Source: Paramecium sonneborni (Eukaryota; Ciliophora; Oligohymenophorea; Peniculida; Parameciidae). Taken from it: a stretch of 64,000 nt of DNA. Below, one piece after another: positions 1 to 11,559 of this stretch. The stretch lies in assembly GCA_905182985.1 (NCBI GenBank), contig CAJJDN010000149.1, positions 175,693 to 239,692 on the forward strand, in the 5' to 3' direction. Below the pieces are notes generated by a model. That model ran no database searches. It was not told the origin of the DNA and saw nothing but the letters and a program-made list of their open reading frames with translations. Made by a program: the position numbers and the translations under genes. Within the stretch, counting starts at the first letter, position 1; every line of letters starts with the position of its first letter.

Positions 1-250
1 TGATATCTAAAAATCCAGATTTTTTCATATTAAGAATGAGAAAATTTCCCTATTTAATTATCGAGTGTTAGTTTAGTAAAAATTTGTGGAAAATTAAGTA
101 AATTTATGGAAAGATTTATTCTTCATCACAAAAAATAATGTAAATGAGATGATAAAAATACATGATAATTATGTTAGTATATAAATATTTTTTTCATTAT
201 AAAATCTTAGATTATTTAAAAATGTATATTTAATATTGTAAAATTATATA

Positions 251-1351
251 ATGATCATATTATTTATATTCATAGGGATAGTGAAATCAGATAGCCCAGG
301 AACAATCCTTTGCAATACATATTTTTCAGAGCAATTATGTGAAGATCCTGGATATTGTTAATGGGATGGATCAATTTGTTAACCTTATACTTAAAATACA
401 GATTGTTATAGAATAGATGAGGCTGGGGCTTGTCGAGAGAATGGAATTTATTCATCATTAGGCGGATCAGGATTATGTGAACCTTTGGATGTATTAGAGA
501 ACGATTACAAAAATGTTTGTGGTATCACAAATATAGTTGATGATGAGTTTATTCGATATCCAATTATAAAAACTGGATTTTCTACTCATTCTTTATCAGG
601 TTTAACAGTTACATAATTAAAAATATCAGCACCTTAATATAATTATATATATTAAGTGTTAAGTGTAAATTTATAGATAGCAAAAAACCCAGATTTACAA
701 GCAATTTTAGATTTATATAAAACATACGAGGCAGAATTATTAAAGAATTCTATTCATCCATATTAAATAGAGAAACCTTTGGTTTAGACTTTATAAAATT
801 TAAGAGATGATACAGTAACTTTATTGCCAGATAAACAAAACACTTTTAAAAAGTTTTGGATATTAGCGGAAATTTATCTCAAGAGATTGTAAACCCATAA
901 GCAGAACTATTAATCTTACAATTATTTTTTAAATTTTTTGTAAGTACCTTTTTCTAGACTTTTTTTGACTTTACATAAAAAAAGCCATATAATAACAATA
1001 AGTTGGACTAAATATAAGAAAAATGGATTGATATAACTTATATCTTATTCTCCTAAAATAGTAGGAATAACAAATGCTTTGAGTGATGTGATTTTTTTAA
1101 ATATTTTGAGTTTGGAGGGAACTGTATATATGGATATCGAAGATATGAAAGTTTCATACATATAGAAATCTGGTACATTAAGTAATGTAGTGAGAAAGAT
1201 GAAGTTTATCAGTGATAAAACATAAATTCCTCATATATTTGAGACAAATGTTATAAATTCTGCAGTATGCAATTCAGTTATGAGAGAATGTGAATATAGT
1301 CTACAGTCCCCTCTTTAACAAGGCACATTTGCGTTTTATTTAGAGTAATGA
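251..1351 (+). CDS. Secreted Cys-containing protein, frame uncertain
   Basis: The frame from ATG 251 to TGA 1349-1351 is open for 366 codons with TAA/TAG as Gln. It begins with a hydrophobic signal-like stretch, then about eight Cys in the first 90 residues, suggesting a secreted or surface protein. The start is the first ATG before the signal. Around 840-960 another frame has the better coding pattern (it includes DISGNLSQEIVNP), while the first and last thirds clearly favour this frame, so an indel or unresolved introns are possible. The same frame stays open after the TGA to another TGA at 1548-1550. I do not recognise a family. It could be a decaying gene. Confidence 0.5.
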
Positions 1352-1570
1352 GGAAAAAATGATTTTTTATTTGATTTTATATAATTCATACATTGCGATA
1401 ATTTTAATCCAAGAGAGAGATACAAGATTTAACAAAATTAGGAAATAACAAAAGAGCAGTATAATTATGATAAAAAAAGCAGAAAGATAATGATTAAAAT
1501 GAAAAATAGGAAAAGAGACGTTAAATTTGCAATAAATAAAGTTAAATGACTTGATAAAAATATATAATAA

Positions 1571-2645
1571 ATGATTTATTTTTTTTTATTTCTATTATCT
1601 TAAATAGCCTAAGTTTGTTTGAGTAGTACTGGTTGTACAGATTCAGGTTATTGTTGGCTTTTAGGGATTATTTATGCATAACTTTGATATTATATGATAA
1701 ATAAATAGTAGCTTGTAGATCTAAAATTATAGGAAAAAAATTTCAATAAGATATCTCTAATCAAAATGCGAATCTTTTGCTTTGATAAAGGAAATAATAA
1801 ATTAAATTTTGCTTTTGTTAATTTTACTAGAACGACTGTTGGATCAGCTATTTAAACACAATAATAATAGCAATTGCAACTTTAATTATATTTGCATACA
1901 ATAAATTCATGGAAATATCCAAAAAAATTTAGAATGCTGTTACTTAACATAATTGAAAGCTATTTTAGATATATTATATTTATTGAGACTACTTTATTAT
2001 CATAAATTCTATTTAGAATTACTTACTCTAAAGCCTTATAATTAATTAGAATATAATTAAGAATTTTTATGATTGGATTAGGTTGATTTTTACTTATGAA
2101 TAAAGAAAAGCAATATTCCCTAAAATATGGAAGGTTGCTGAAACAGCTTTTTTTAGAATTGGTAAATTTCACCGACTTATTATAATCAAACTATTATTTT
2201 ATTAATTAAGCAACTTGTACTTGTTCAAGAAGAGAATTGAAGCTAAATAAATATTAGGATGCAACTCTATATACAGCTAATGAATTTATGTAAGTTTATT
2301 CTTGTTGCTGAATATTTTGGCACAAGTAAGGTTCTTTCTGATATTATTGATAATAGACCTTCCACTTCAGCTTTAACTTTATCAACAATCAAATTAGATA
2401 TTGGATTTATTAATTTATATTTAGAATTGACTTGTACTGATACAAATTTATACGTTGTTTATAAAATATCATAGGTATCTATTTGATAAAAGTGCTATCA
2501 CTATTAATATTGTCAAATAAGGCGTTACAACTATTACATGTGCTATTGATACAAAAACATGGAAATACTGTAACATAAATTACCTTAACAAATACAAGAA
2601 TCATAATGAACATAGTATATGTGTTGATAAATCAGAAATTCAATG
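1571..2645 (+). pseudogene. Second secreted-type gene, frames broken or unresolved
   Basis: ATG 1571 opens a signal-like peptide followed by a short Cys cluster (STGCTDSGYC), but TGA follows within 38 codons. Protein-like stretches then occur in shifting frames. The best are near 2130-2280 and 2310-2475 (including STSALTLSTIKLDIGF), and a Cys-containing end (ITCAIDTKTWKYC) closes at TGA 2643-2645. One possible 37-nt intron near 2287 would join two parts in frame, but other joins lack plausible introns. The start resembles the gene at 251 in layout (signal plus Cys), suggesting neighbouring members of a surface-protein group. I read it as a decayed gene or a poorly assembled one, with low certainty about exact exons. 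Confidence 0.4.
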
Positions 2646-2748
2646 AAAATTATATATTGAATAAGGAACACCATGCAAATATAAATCTGGTTGATTGACT
2701 GATTATAAATGTTCTTGATTATATTATTAATAAATATAAAAATATTCA

Positions 2749-3184
2749 ATGATAAGTTTTCAAGATAGATTCAAAGGCAAAATGTCATACATCTCCAAAT
2801 ATGGAATTAACTAATCCCCTGATCTTAAATAAAATAGCTCAATACTGGTATTTTTTCTATTACTATTAAGTAATAAGATTAATCAAACAATAAAAGTCCT
2901 TCAAAAATTATTAACATAAACTCTAAATCCCCTGTTAAAAATTCTTATTATTATAAGTTGCCTCCAATTAAAAATAAAATTGTAGATAGAACTTAAAATT
3001 TTAATTAACAGAAATAATCTATATAAACCAAGAAAATGTATTAATACTCTTATATTAAAGTTACTCTGCTGACCACTCAAAGATTAGTTTGAAAAAATAT
3101 GACAGTGATCTTGAAAACATTTAGATGAAGCACTTGTAATACTTAAATAAGATTGAAAAATTATATATGCTTTAAAAAAATTGA
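2749..3184 (+). CDS. Small S/Q/K-rich protein, two introns
   Basis: Removing two 23-nt introns (2848-2870 and 3038-3060, both GTA...AAG) gives an uninterrupted 129-residue protein from ATG 2749 to TGA 3182-3184. It is rich in Ser, Lys, Asn and Gln, includes KSPVKNSYYYKLPPIKNK, and has a charged helical end. There is no signal peptide, membrane segment or known domain. The stop lies 20 bp before the ATG of the next gene on the same strand. Function unknown. The exon structure is well supported because both introns have a typical size and restore one frame. Confidence 0.65.
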
Positions 3185-3204
3185 TTAAAATATAATTTAA
3201 TTCA

Positions 3205-4954
3205 ATGAACTCTTACACTCTAACATTCAATTCTCAAGATTTAGAATTAAAATACTAAGAAACCAGAAAGGGATTCACTCTCCCTGTCTTCAAAGGTATA
3301 AGTATTATTTCCTTCATCATTTGTGTCATCAGAACAATCATATCCAGTGTTACTAATCAATTTATATATGCATTTATATTTCTTGGTCTCGGAATAACAG
3401 TAATCATTTCTCATTTCATCATTCGATCCCTTCAAAAACAATGGATCGATTATTATTTGTTTACAATTAACCATATATTGATGCTTTACTAGATTACAGT
3501 CAATCATAGTTATGATTTTCAAGAATCATTTATTTTTGGGCAGGTAATGATGACCTTACATATAATTATTATTTTAATATCAGATTTTAAGTATGCTATC
3601 ATTTAAATTATTAATAACCTAATAATTAAAATTGTAATCGCTGAATTAAGTAATGGTGATTTACCTGTAATAACTTATTTATACACTATTTTAATTGCTC
3701 TTATGGCAATGTTTGTAATTTAAAGGATAAATAGATAATATAGATAATCTTTCTTATTTATAATCTAAGATTATCAAAAAGGTATTCAATTTAAATAATG
3801 TATTTTTAGAAAAATTTATACCGTTATTGTTTGATAATCCATTTGCTATTTTCACATTTGATTAAAACAATCTCTCTTTTTAGGTCTTATAATCTAATTT
3901 TGATTAATTTCCTTAGTTCAATCCATTAAATAATAATCAAAATAATTTAAAAGCATTCTTACGCAATTATAAACTGAATGATATAAAATTTGAAGACTTT
4001 TTATATAAAAGAACTAAAGAATATACTTAAGACAATTCAATAATTAATAAAGAGTTGTTATTGAATCATCAAAAATTTAAAAATTAAAATATAGTAGTTA
4101 AGTTTTCTGAATTTAAAGTTGCTGATTTAACTTTCGTAATTATAATGGATCAAAAATAAAAATTAATAAATTCTTAATCTGAAAAAATTTAATATCTATG
4201 TTCTTGGATTTAAATTTGCTCTAAAAGTCTTGCTAAATTCTTTAAAATCTAAATGACATTAACTTAGTAAGCTTAATTTAATTAAAATTAATTCTATAAA
4301 ATTGAAATGAAATACATCTCAATGATAAATAAATTGTCTTAATAAATAGAAAATAATCTTTCATATTGTAAGATTTAGAATAAAATGAAATAAATATTTT
4401 CATTTTATGAATCATAGTACAATATAAAAATATAATGTGAATATCGCATTTCTTCTGATTATACAATCATTACTAATACATAGTTGTTTAATTAACTGTT
4501 ATTTGATTTGATGAAACTTCTAACCAAAATGAATAAAACATGTGTTCATTTTATACTTTAAGAGTAGTTATAATTTTTAGATATTCTCATATGTATAAAT
4601 CAATTATAAACCTTTAACACAGAATTAATGAAAAAAAATTAATTTAGAAGAGCACTAAAGATAATTGGTCCTTTTGATCAAACAATTTTTAATTCAGAAA
4701 GTAAGTATCAATTAATAAATAGATATTATTATTCGTATATATAAAAATATGGAGATTTTATAAGAACTAAAACCATTTAATTATTAATGAAACTTGTATT
4801 AAATATTGTTTGTATTAAAAAAGATTAAAATTTTTAATTATCATTTAATCTCCTTTGTTTGTTAAGGATTTTTTGGTTGATAACTATTTTAATATTTCAT
4901 TATTTAATCTTTTTTAAAATTGCATTGTTGTAATATAGTTAAATAATGACTTGA
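3205..4954 (+). CDS. Multi-pass membrane protein, degenerate histidine-kinase-like (copy A)
   Basis: 573 residues after removal of one 28-nt intron (3782-3809). It starts MNSYTLTF, followed by about six hydrophobic segments (roughly residues 30-190). The cytosolic part then follows the order of ciliate membrane sensor histidine kinases: a PAS-like stretch, a helical dimerisation-like region, and a block with TNTQLFNQLLFDLMKLL where the N box would be. The usual H box (HDLRTP) reads SKSLA here, and the N-box Asn is absent, so autokinase activity is unlikely. A paralogue with the same start and layout lies at 53955-56501 on the minus strand. The last 17 bases fall in an assembly-repeat arm. The fold assignment is inferred from pattern only. 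Confidence 0.6.
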
Positions 4955-6022
4955 TTATCTAAAAGCTGATAATCTATAATTTAGTTTTATATGATAATCT
5001 ATATTGTTAATTTTATAGAATTAGTATTATTTTGAATAGCAACCTTAATAATTTCATTCACTCTCTTTTTATTATTTAATTTGCATTAAAAAATCTTAAT
5101 TGCCTTTATCGGATTAAAATAATAAACTTAATGTTCATTAAAACCAAGTTTGATTATTTGTATATTAGGATTTATAGAAAATATTAATACTTAAGAAAAG
5201 TTTTTCTGAAAATCTTAAATTATAATGCAAAGAATTATTTATTGAATAAATCGATAAATAATTAATCAAATTTTAAATTTAAACTATATTGTCTTCTCTA
5301 CTCTCTATAAATAAGTAATGCTTATTCAGAGATTGGATTATGATTAAAATATAAAAGATGGTTGTATTTTGGAAGCTCTATTTAAGCAATCAAATTGAAA
5401 TTAATAATAAACTTATGTGAAATTCTATTTAATTAAATTTGAATTTTCTGGGATAGTGATTAAGTAAATTAAAATTAATCTAAATTACTTACCTTTTTTA
5501 TCGAGATTTATTTATTAAATAAAATTAAATTCCTTCTCATAAATTATCTAATTTTATAATCATCTAGTTATTATTGAATTTATTTTCCAAAAGTTATGTT
5601 TGTGAGCGATAAATATTTTAAAAATATATTTGATATCAATATATAGCTTATTGTCATATAAAATAAAAATTTTATTTAGTATTTTTTTATTGGACTGGAG
5701 TTCTTTATAATTATATTAAATTTAATTTTTTCATAAATGTTAAATAGATATTGATGGATTATTATGAAATTTTCATTTAGATGAATCATAAAAATTAAAT
5801 GATAGATGTAATTGGAAAGGTTTTTAGCATGAAATAAAGCTAGATTAAAAAATAATAGATAGAAATTTGTAAAATTTGGAATATATTAAGTAAGAATGGA
5901 AGAAAAGTGGGGAAAGGATTTTAGTTAATTTAGAGATGTTTAACGTTATATAATTTAAATATAAAAATGAAATTGTAAAATATTCGAACTATTGATTTCA
6001 GCAAGGCGAATAAATAGATAAA
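4938..6022 (+). repeat. Assembly repeat arm 1a
   Basis: This 1,085-bp segment is repeated at 6024-7108, separated by a single N at 6023. The unique sequence before it continues from the HK-like gene and the unique sequence after the second arm leads into the next gene. It looks like two contig ends that overlap but were joined with a placeholder N. Confidence 0.9.
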
Positions 6023-7139
6023 NGTTAAATAATGACTTGATTATCTAAAAGCTGATAATCTATAATTTAGTTTTATATGATAATCTATATTGTTAATTTT
6101 ATAGAATTAGTATTATTTTGAATAGCAACCTTAATAATTTCATTCACTCTCTTTTTATTATTTAATTTGCATTAAAAAATCTTAATTGCCTTTATCGGAT
6201 TAAAATAATAAACTTAATGTTCATTAAAACCAAGTTTGATTATTTGTATATTAGGATTTATAGAAAATATTAATACTTAAGAAAAGTTTTTCTGAAAATC
6301 TTAAATTATAATGCAAAGAATTATTTATTGAATAAATCGATAAATAATTAATCAAATTTTAAATTTAAACTATATTGTCTTCTCTACTCTCTATAAATAA
6401 GTAATGCTTATTCAGAGATTGGATTATGATTAAAATATAAAAGATGGTTGTATTTTGGAAGCTCTATTTAAGCAATCAAATTGAAATTAATAATAAACTT
6501 ATGTGAAATTCTATTTAATTAAATTTGAATTTTCTGGGATAGTGATTAAGTAAATTAAAATTAATCTAAATTACTTACCTTTTTTATCGAGATTTATTTA
6601 TTAAATAAAATTAAATTCCTTCTCATAAATTATCTAATTTTATAATCATCTAGTTATTATTGAATTTATTTTCCAAAAGTTATGTTTGTGAGCGATAAAT
6701 ATTTTAAAAATATATTTGATATCAATATATAGCTTATTGTCATATAAAATAAAAATTTTATTTAGTATTTTTTTATTGGACTGGAGTTCTTTATAATTAT
6801 ATTAAATTTAATTTTTTCATAAATGTTAAATAGATATTGATGGATTATTATGAAATTTTCATTTAGATGAATCATAAAAATTAAATGATAGATGTAATTG
6901 GAAAGGTTTTTAGCATGAAATAAAGCTAGATTAAAAAATAATAGATAGAAATTTGTAAAATTTGGAATATATTAAGTAAGAATGGAAGAAAAGTGGGGAA
7001 AGGATTTTAGTTAATTTAGAGATGTTTAACGTTATATAATTTAAATATAAAAATGAAATTGTAAAATATTCGAACTATTGATTTCAGCAAGGCGAATAAA
7101 TAGATAAAGGATCTATCTCATAAATTTCTTCAGAGTAAG
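4955..7139. other. AT-rich gap without a supportable gene (about 1.1 kb unique)
   Basis: After collapsing the repeat, about 1.1 kb of very AT-rich DNA remains. TGA-free stretches reach only 50-80 codons, which is expected by chance at this composition. Some give hydrophobic peptides in frame with the end of the upstream gene but are split by several TGAs. I see no tRNA and no convincing exon. Confidence 0.6.
6024..7108 (+). repeat. Assembly repeat arm 1b
   Basis: Second copy of 4938-6022 (offset 1,086). Removing one copy and the N gives a continuous sequence from the HK-like gene to the gene at 7140. Confidence 0.9.
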
Positions 7140-8207
7140 ATGCTAAGAAAGAACAAGGAGAATTTTAATCCAAATACTAGTAATTAGGATACTGCAGCAA
7201 AATTATTATTAGAAGCCCTATAAAAGCCAATACTGAGAAATCTTAGAGATTTGATTAGAATTAAAGAATCAGTGGTTTGTGAGAGAAATATATTTGATGA
7301 TGTATGTTCAATGGGTGTAAGTGAAAATAGTGATATTGGTGAAGGATTCAAGATTTCTTTTGCAAATCTGAGTATCAAATAAGAAAGTATAGTTGATTGT
7401 GAGAGTATTCAACCTACGAATGCTCCAATATTATTATTTTTGCTGATTTAAAATATTAGGAAGAAGAAAATGATAATCTCATTTTAAGAAATCAAATTTT
7501 TCATACTTTAAAGAAACTTGAGTTCAATAAACAAAAGACTTCAATATGCAAAATAAGAATAATTACGTAAGATTATTGTTAACAAAACAAAGTAGGAATA
7601 ATTATTACTTTAAGTATACTTGAAGTATTGGTCATAATAAACACAACTGTTAATATTTTTTGATCATTTTGGTTCAAAGATAAAGAAAATCTATAAAAAT
7701 AGATTGAATGAATATTTAATTATAATGAGATAACAAATAGATAAAAGAGAGGCAACTTAATAAATGGTTAAGGTAGTGAATAAAAAATTATTTGAATATG
7801 GATAATATTTGAATAGAGTGAAAAACAATTTGCATTTGTAAAATTGTTTAAAGTTAGTATTTTTGTAATAATTGAGAGGTTCATTTAAATAATTGCAATA
7901 AACAAAATGTAAATCTCCAGTAATTTTTGAATTGTTGAATGAATTGAGAAGTAATTAATTGAGATAGAGTTTAAAGATATTTAATTTACATATATTAAGA
8001 TAAAAGAGAAGAATAAAATCATTTACATATGGTTTTGAAGATTTGAATAAAATAATGAATAAATTAGATTATAAATTAGGTTTCATAAAGATTCAAAATA
8101 AAGATTAAAAAAAATAAATAATGTTGCCAACAAAATATTTAATAACGATTCTTAAAAAAATATAGGAAAGGCAAAAACATTGGGTTTTGCGAAAATTAAA
8201 TTAATGA
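7140..8207 (+). CDS. Unknown protein, Lys/Gln-rich, helical
   Basis: A single frame is open from ATG 7140 to TGA 8205-8207 (355 residues, no intron). The N-terminal 90 residues are mixed and acidic. The C-terminal two thirds are basic and Gln/Leu-rich and would form long helices, for example KREATQQMVKVVNKKLFEYG. Between about 7430 and 7520 a second frame also looks strongly coding (YQEEENDNLILRNQIFHTLK), so the middle may hold two compensating indels or unrecognised introns. I recognise no domain. The 5' end lies just downstream of assembly repeat 1. Confidence 0.55.
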
Positions 8208-8377
8208 AATATAATAATTAAAATAATTGTAAATATAAGTATTTGTGAGGAGAATTCAAATAGGATGGTTGGATTTGAATTTCTAAAAAAATTAGTAATA
8301 ATTCTGAATAGTATTAAGTGTCTCTTAATCGATTAAAAAATAAATATATATATATATAAAAGATTTAATTTGCATCA

Positions 8378-9438
8378 ATGGTTCGACTTGAGAAGCTCAT
8401 CTATGAATAATTAGTGAATATACGTGCTTTAAAAAGAGAGAGAATAATAGGATCACCAAGAAAATGGTATTCTGAACCAAGGACTCCAGCAATGACACTT
8501 TCAGCAGTGAAGTTGTTTACATAAGGATGGACTGGATTTTTATACAAATTTGTTGAGCCTTTATTTGCTAGGTAAATAAATGAAGAATATAATAAAATAG
8601 ATTCTTTTACAGATGGATGAGAAATATTGGATTAGAGAGAGGATTAGCAATGGAAGATTTATTATTATTTTAAGATAGAGAATTAAGAAGAGATCCCTTA
8701 TTTGAACATATATAGAGAGAAGGATTCCATCCATATACTTGGATAATGTTCAATAAGAGAAGAGCTAGATTTTCAAAAGTTGAAAGAGGTGTAAGAGGAT
8801 CTACTGCACCTGAATGGTTATAAACAGAAGCAAGAGAACGTACATTAGCTGATAGTGTTGAAAATATTTATGAATGGGACAATTATGTTTATTAAAATTA
8901 CATGAGTGATATGACACCAACAGCAAGAGGAACTATTTTATAAAAAGTATTACCATTAGAATGGTTCTTATTTTTTGGATTTTTAAGAGTTGATTCTTGG
9001 GATAGATATTTTTATAATGAAGTTATTTATAAAGGATTAGAATATTCAAAAGAAGAGTTAGCTAATATTCCTAAACCATTTAAAGCTTAATTATGTATAA
9101 ATATTGTATTTATCAAAAATATTAGCAACTGATGAAGGTAGAAGACAATTTGAAGTTAATGTTAATACATTTATTCAACGTTATCCAGGTGCTATTGTAA
9201 AAGAAGGGTAATATTAATATATTAATATTCTAGAGATAAATTTGATTTCTAAAGATTTTATGCTCTTGAAGCTATTAATAATAATAGAGATCTTAGTAAA
9301 TTTGATTCTTCTTTGATTGCCTAACTTAAATCAGAACTCAATTAATAAGTTGCATTGAAGACAAGCACAAAAGTTAAGAAATAAAGAGCTACCTTCCCAA
9401 GTTGGTTATAATAAGATGGAAGAGGACTCTTAGCATGA
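8378..9438 (+). CDS. Conserved-looking unknown protein (324 aa), three introns
   Basis: Three introns (8572-8600, 9095-9125, 9208-9233; 29, 31 and 26 nt, all GTA...TAG) join four exons into 324 residues ending at TGA 9436-9438. The protein is rich in Trp, Tyr, Arg and Glu, with stretches such as GSPRKWYSEPRTP near the start and LPLEWFLFFGFLRVDSWDRY in the second half. There is no clear signal peptide or membrane span. The composition resembles subunits of ciliate respiratory or ATP-synthase complexes, but I cannot name it, and that comparison is only a guess. The exon model is very solid. Confidence 0.75.
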
Positions 9439-9606
9439 TCTATTACATAAAATATATAATATAAACAAAATTTTTTTATCTCATTTTTTTCAATATTAGA
9501 TAATTATAATATTAATTAATTAATTAATTAATAATAATAATAGGATTCAAATTTTTGTACAATTAATTGAAGAAAGGCTTTATAATTTTTGTATTCATTT
9601 ACATAA
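9439..9606. repeat. Intergenic spacer with simple ATTA/ATA repeats
   Basis: The spacer contains a run of ATTA and ATA units at about 9510-9542. No other element was seen. Confidence 0.6.
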
Positions 9607-11424
9607 ATGAAAAAAATAGAAGCTAAATTGCATCAAAAATTTGCTTAATTTCATTCACTTTTAGAGATTGATAGTGTTAAAGATTAGATGTTGTTGTCCT
9701 ATTAATAAGACTTTTAATAATTAAAATGCTTTTATGCAAATCTTGATCTTAATTATCTATAATGGCTTAATGATGTCTATAAAATTACTTTTGAACCTAT
9801 TTATAACACTGAAGAGATTTTAAGAAATGTTAAAAATGGATTAAGAAGTGGAGAAGATACTCTTAAATAAAATATACGCAAAAATCTCATCTAATTATTA
9901 TTTCTCTAAAGACCAGTACCTGCAATATTTGTTTTCCTTAAAATCTCGTCTTTATCATTTGAAATTGTTTATAAAGAAGATTTCTTATTAATCTTAGATA
10001 CTATGTTATAAAAAGTCAATTTAGATTCAAGATCTGATCTTTATTAAAAAATGTATGATAATTTGATTGAAACAACTGATGAAGAAATTATATTATAAAG
10101 TATAAAACTTTTAAATAAAAAATTTGAACTTGCTAGTTAATTGAACTAAAAATAATTTGAAGTCTTTGATAAAATATCAAACTAATTTAATAAAATTGAT
10201 TTCACTGAATCTAAAGATGTTATTATTTAAATTGTTAAAAGTTTTAGAGAATTTTAAGAAAAGTTAAAAAATAAAAGAGAAAGTCTTGATTAGGTAAAAT
10301 CAGAAAAATTTCCTTAATTTGTTCTCAAAGTTATCTTGATGTTATTAAAAGAATAAGAAATTGTTGTTCCAGAACTTCTTTTATTTTTATATTTTAAAGA
10401 AACACCTGAAAAAAGAAAATCTATAGCAATAAAAGCTTAAGTAAAAGAAATATTAAAAATGTTTGCTTTACCTCGTTTAAAAACATGTTTGGATCATTTA
10501 AAAATTGAAGATACTATATTTTCAAAAGGAGCAATTGGTTATGATCAATTATATTCATTATGTGAAAAAGAATATCCAATTTTTCTAAGTTTAAAATTAA
10601 ATGGGGCACTTATATCATATATAGAATATTTACATTAAGCAACTCATATAAATACTTAATAATTCTTAAATGTATTTGAGAATTAAGAATTTAATGATTT
10701 CTTAGAATAAATTTGGAATATTTGCGGAAAAGAAATCTAATAATTATTATAAAATATCCTTATAGAAGATTTAGAATATGCTAAATATGGTTCAAATATT
10801 TTAAGAATAGGAACATTTTTATATAGAATCAAATTTAAATTAGAGAAAAGAAAATTAAATATAATGGAGAAAGGCTATGATGTAGACGAATAATCATTAG
10901 AAAGAAGAACATATGGAGTAACAGAAAGAAGTATGAATCCTTTATTTAAAACTTTTGTAACTGATTTAGTTCATAGAAAGAAACCATTTCCATTATTATT
11001 AAAAACTTTGAAAATGGATTTATATAATTTAAAGGTTGGATATAGGATTACTGAAATGAGAGAATTAGTTGTAGATCCAAGATTTAAAAAGCATATGAAA
11101 GAAAAACATGGAGTTGTATGGAATCGTGAAGATCCTGATGAGAATCTAGATCATATTATTGCTAGACAATATCCTATTAAAGTAAGCAATAATGGTAAGA
11201 AATACGAACTAAATTGGCCTAGATTAATAAAAAAATAAGCTAAATTAATTTATGATAGTAAAGAATAATTAAAGGCTTAATTATTAGATGTTTATGCTAA
11301 TCCCAACTTCATTAAAGTATATAATGAATTGATTAAACTAAATGATAATAATAAAAAAAAAATGTAAACTAAAGAAATTTTAATCAACTTAGTTGCTTAT
11401 ATTAAATCTATAAAAGAAGAATGA
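9607..11424 (+). CDS. Large helical protein of unknown function (605 aa)
   Basis: One intron-free frame runs 606 codons from ATG 9607 to TGA 11422-11424 with dozens of TAA/TAG Gln codons, which is far beyond chance. The protein is mainly charged helices. A more conserved-looking block lies near residues 75-130 (includes FLQRPVPAIFVFLKIS), and a C-terminal block near 435-545 includes VTDLVHRKKPFPLLLKTLK and then WNREDPDENLDHIIARQYP. No signal peptide or membrane segment is visible. I do not recognise the family. It follows the previous gene on the same strand after 168 bp. Confidence 0.75.
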
Positions 11425-11559
11425 TTGAATTTATAATTTATTTTAGATATTTTTACAAATTTTATAAAATTAAAGAGTTTCTCATTAGTTAATCTTAAAT
11501 GTTATATTTGCAATTATAATATTAAAATTTATAAAAGCCTCTTTATTTTAGCAACCCTT

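Noticed and set aside
3247..3522. Minus-strand 91-aa ORF (some Cys, acidic)
   Set aside because: Antisense to the membrane-spanning start of the kinase-like gene, whose 574-codon frame with intron and paralogue is far stronger.
5320..5600. Possible relic of a histidine-kinase G1 box (FEFSGIVIKQ) downstream of gene A
   Set aside because: Short, split by TGA and in sequence with no other coding support. Similar peptides arise by chance at this AT content.
4938..7108. True tandem segmental duplication
   Set aside because: The copies look identical, meet exactly at an N, and the same pattern recurs three more times in the window, which fits unmerged contig overlaps better than recent duplications.
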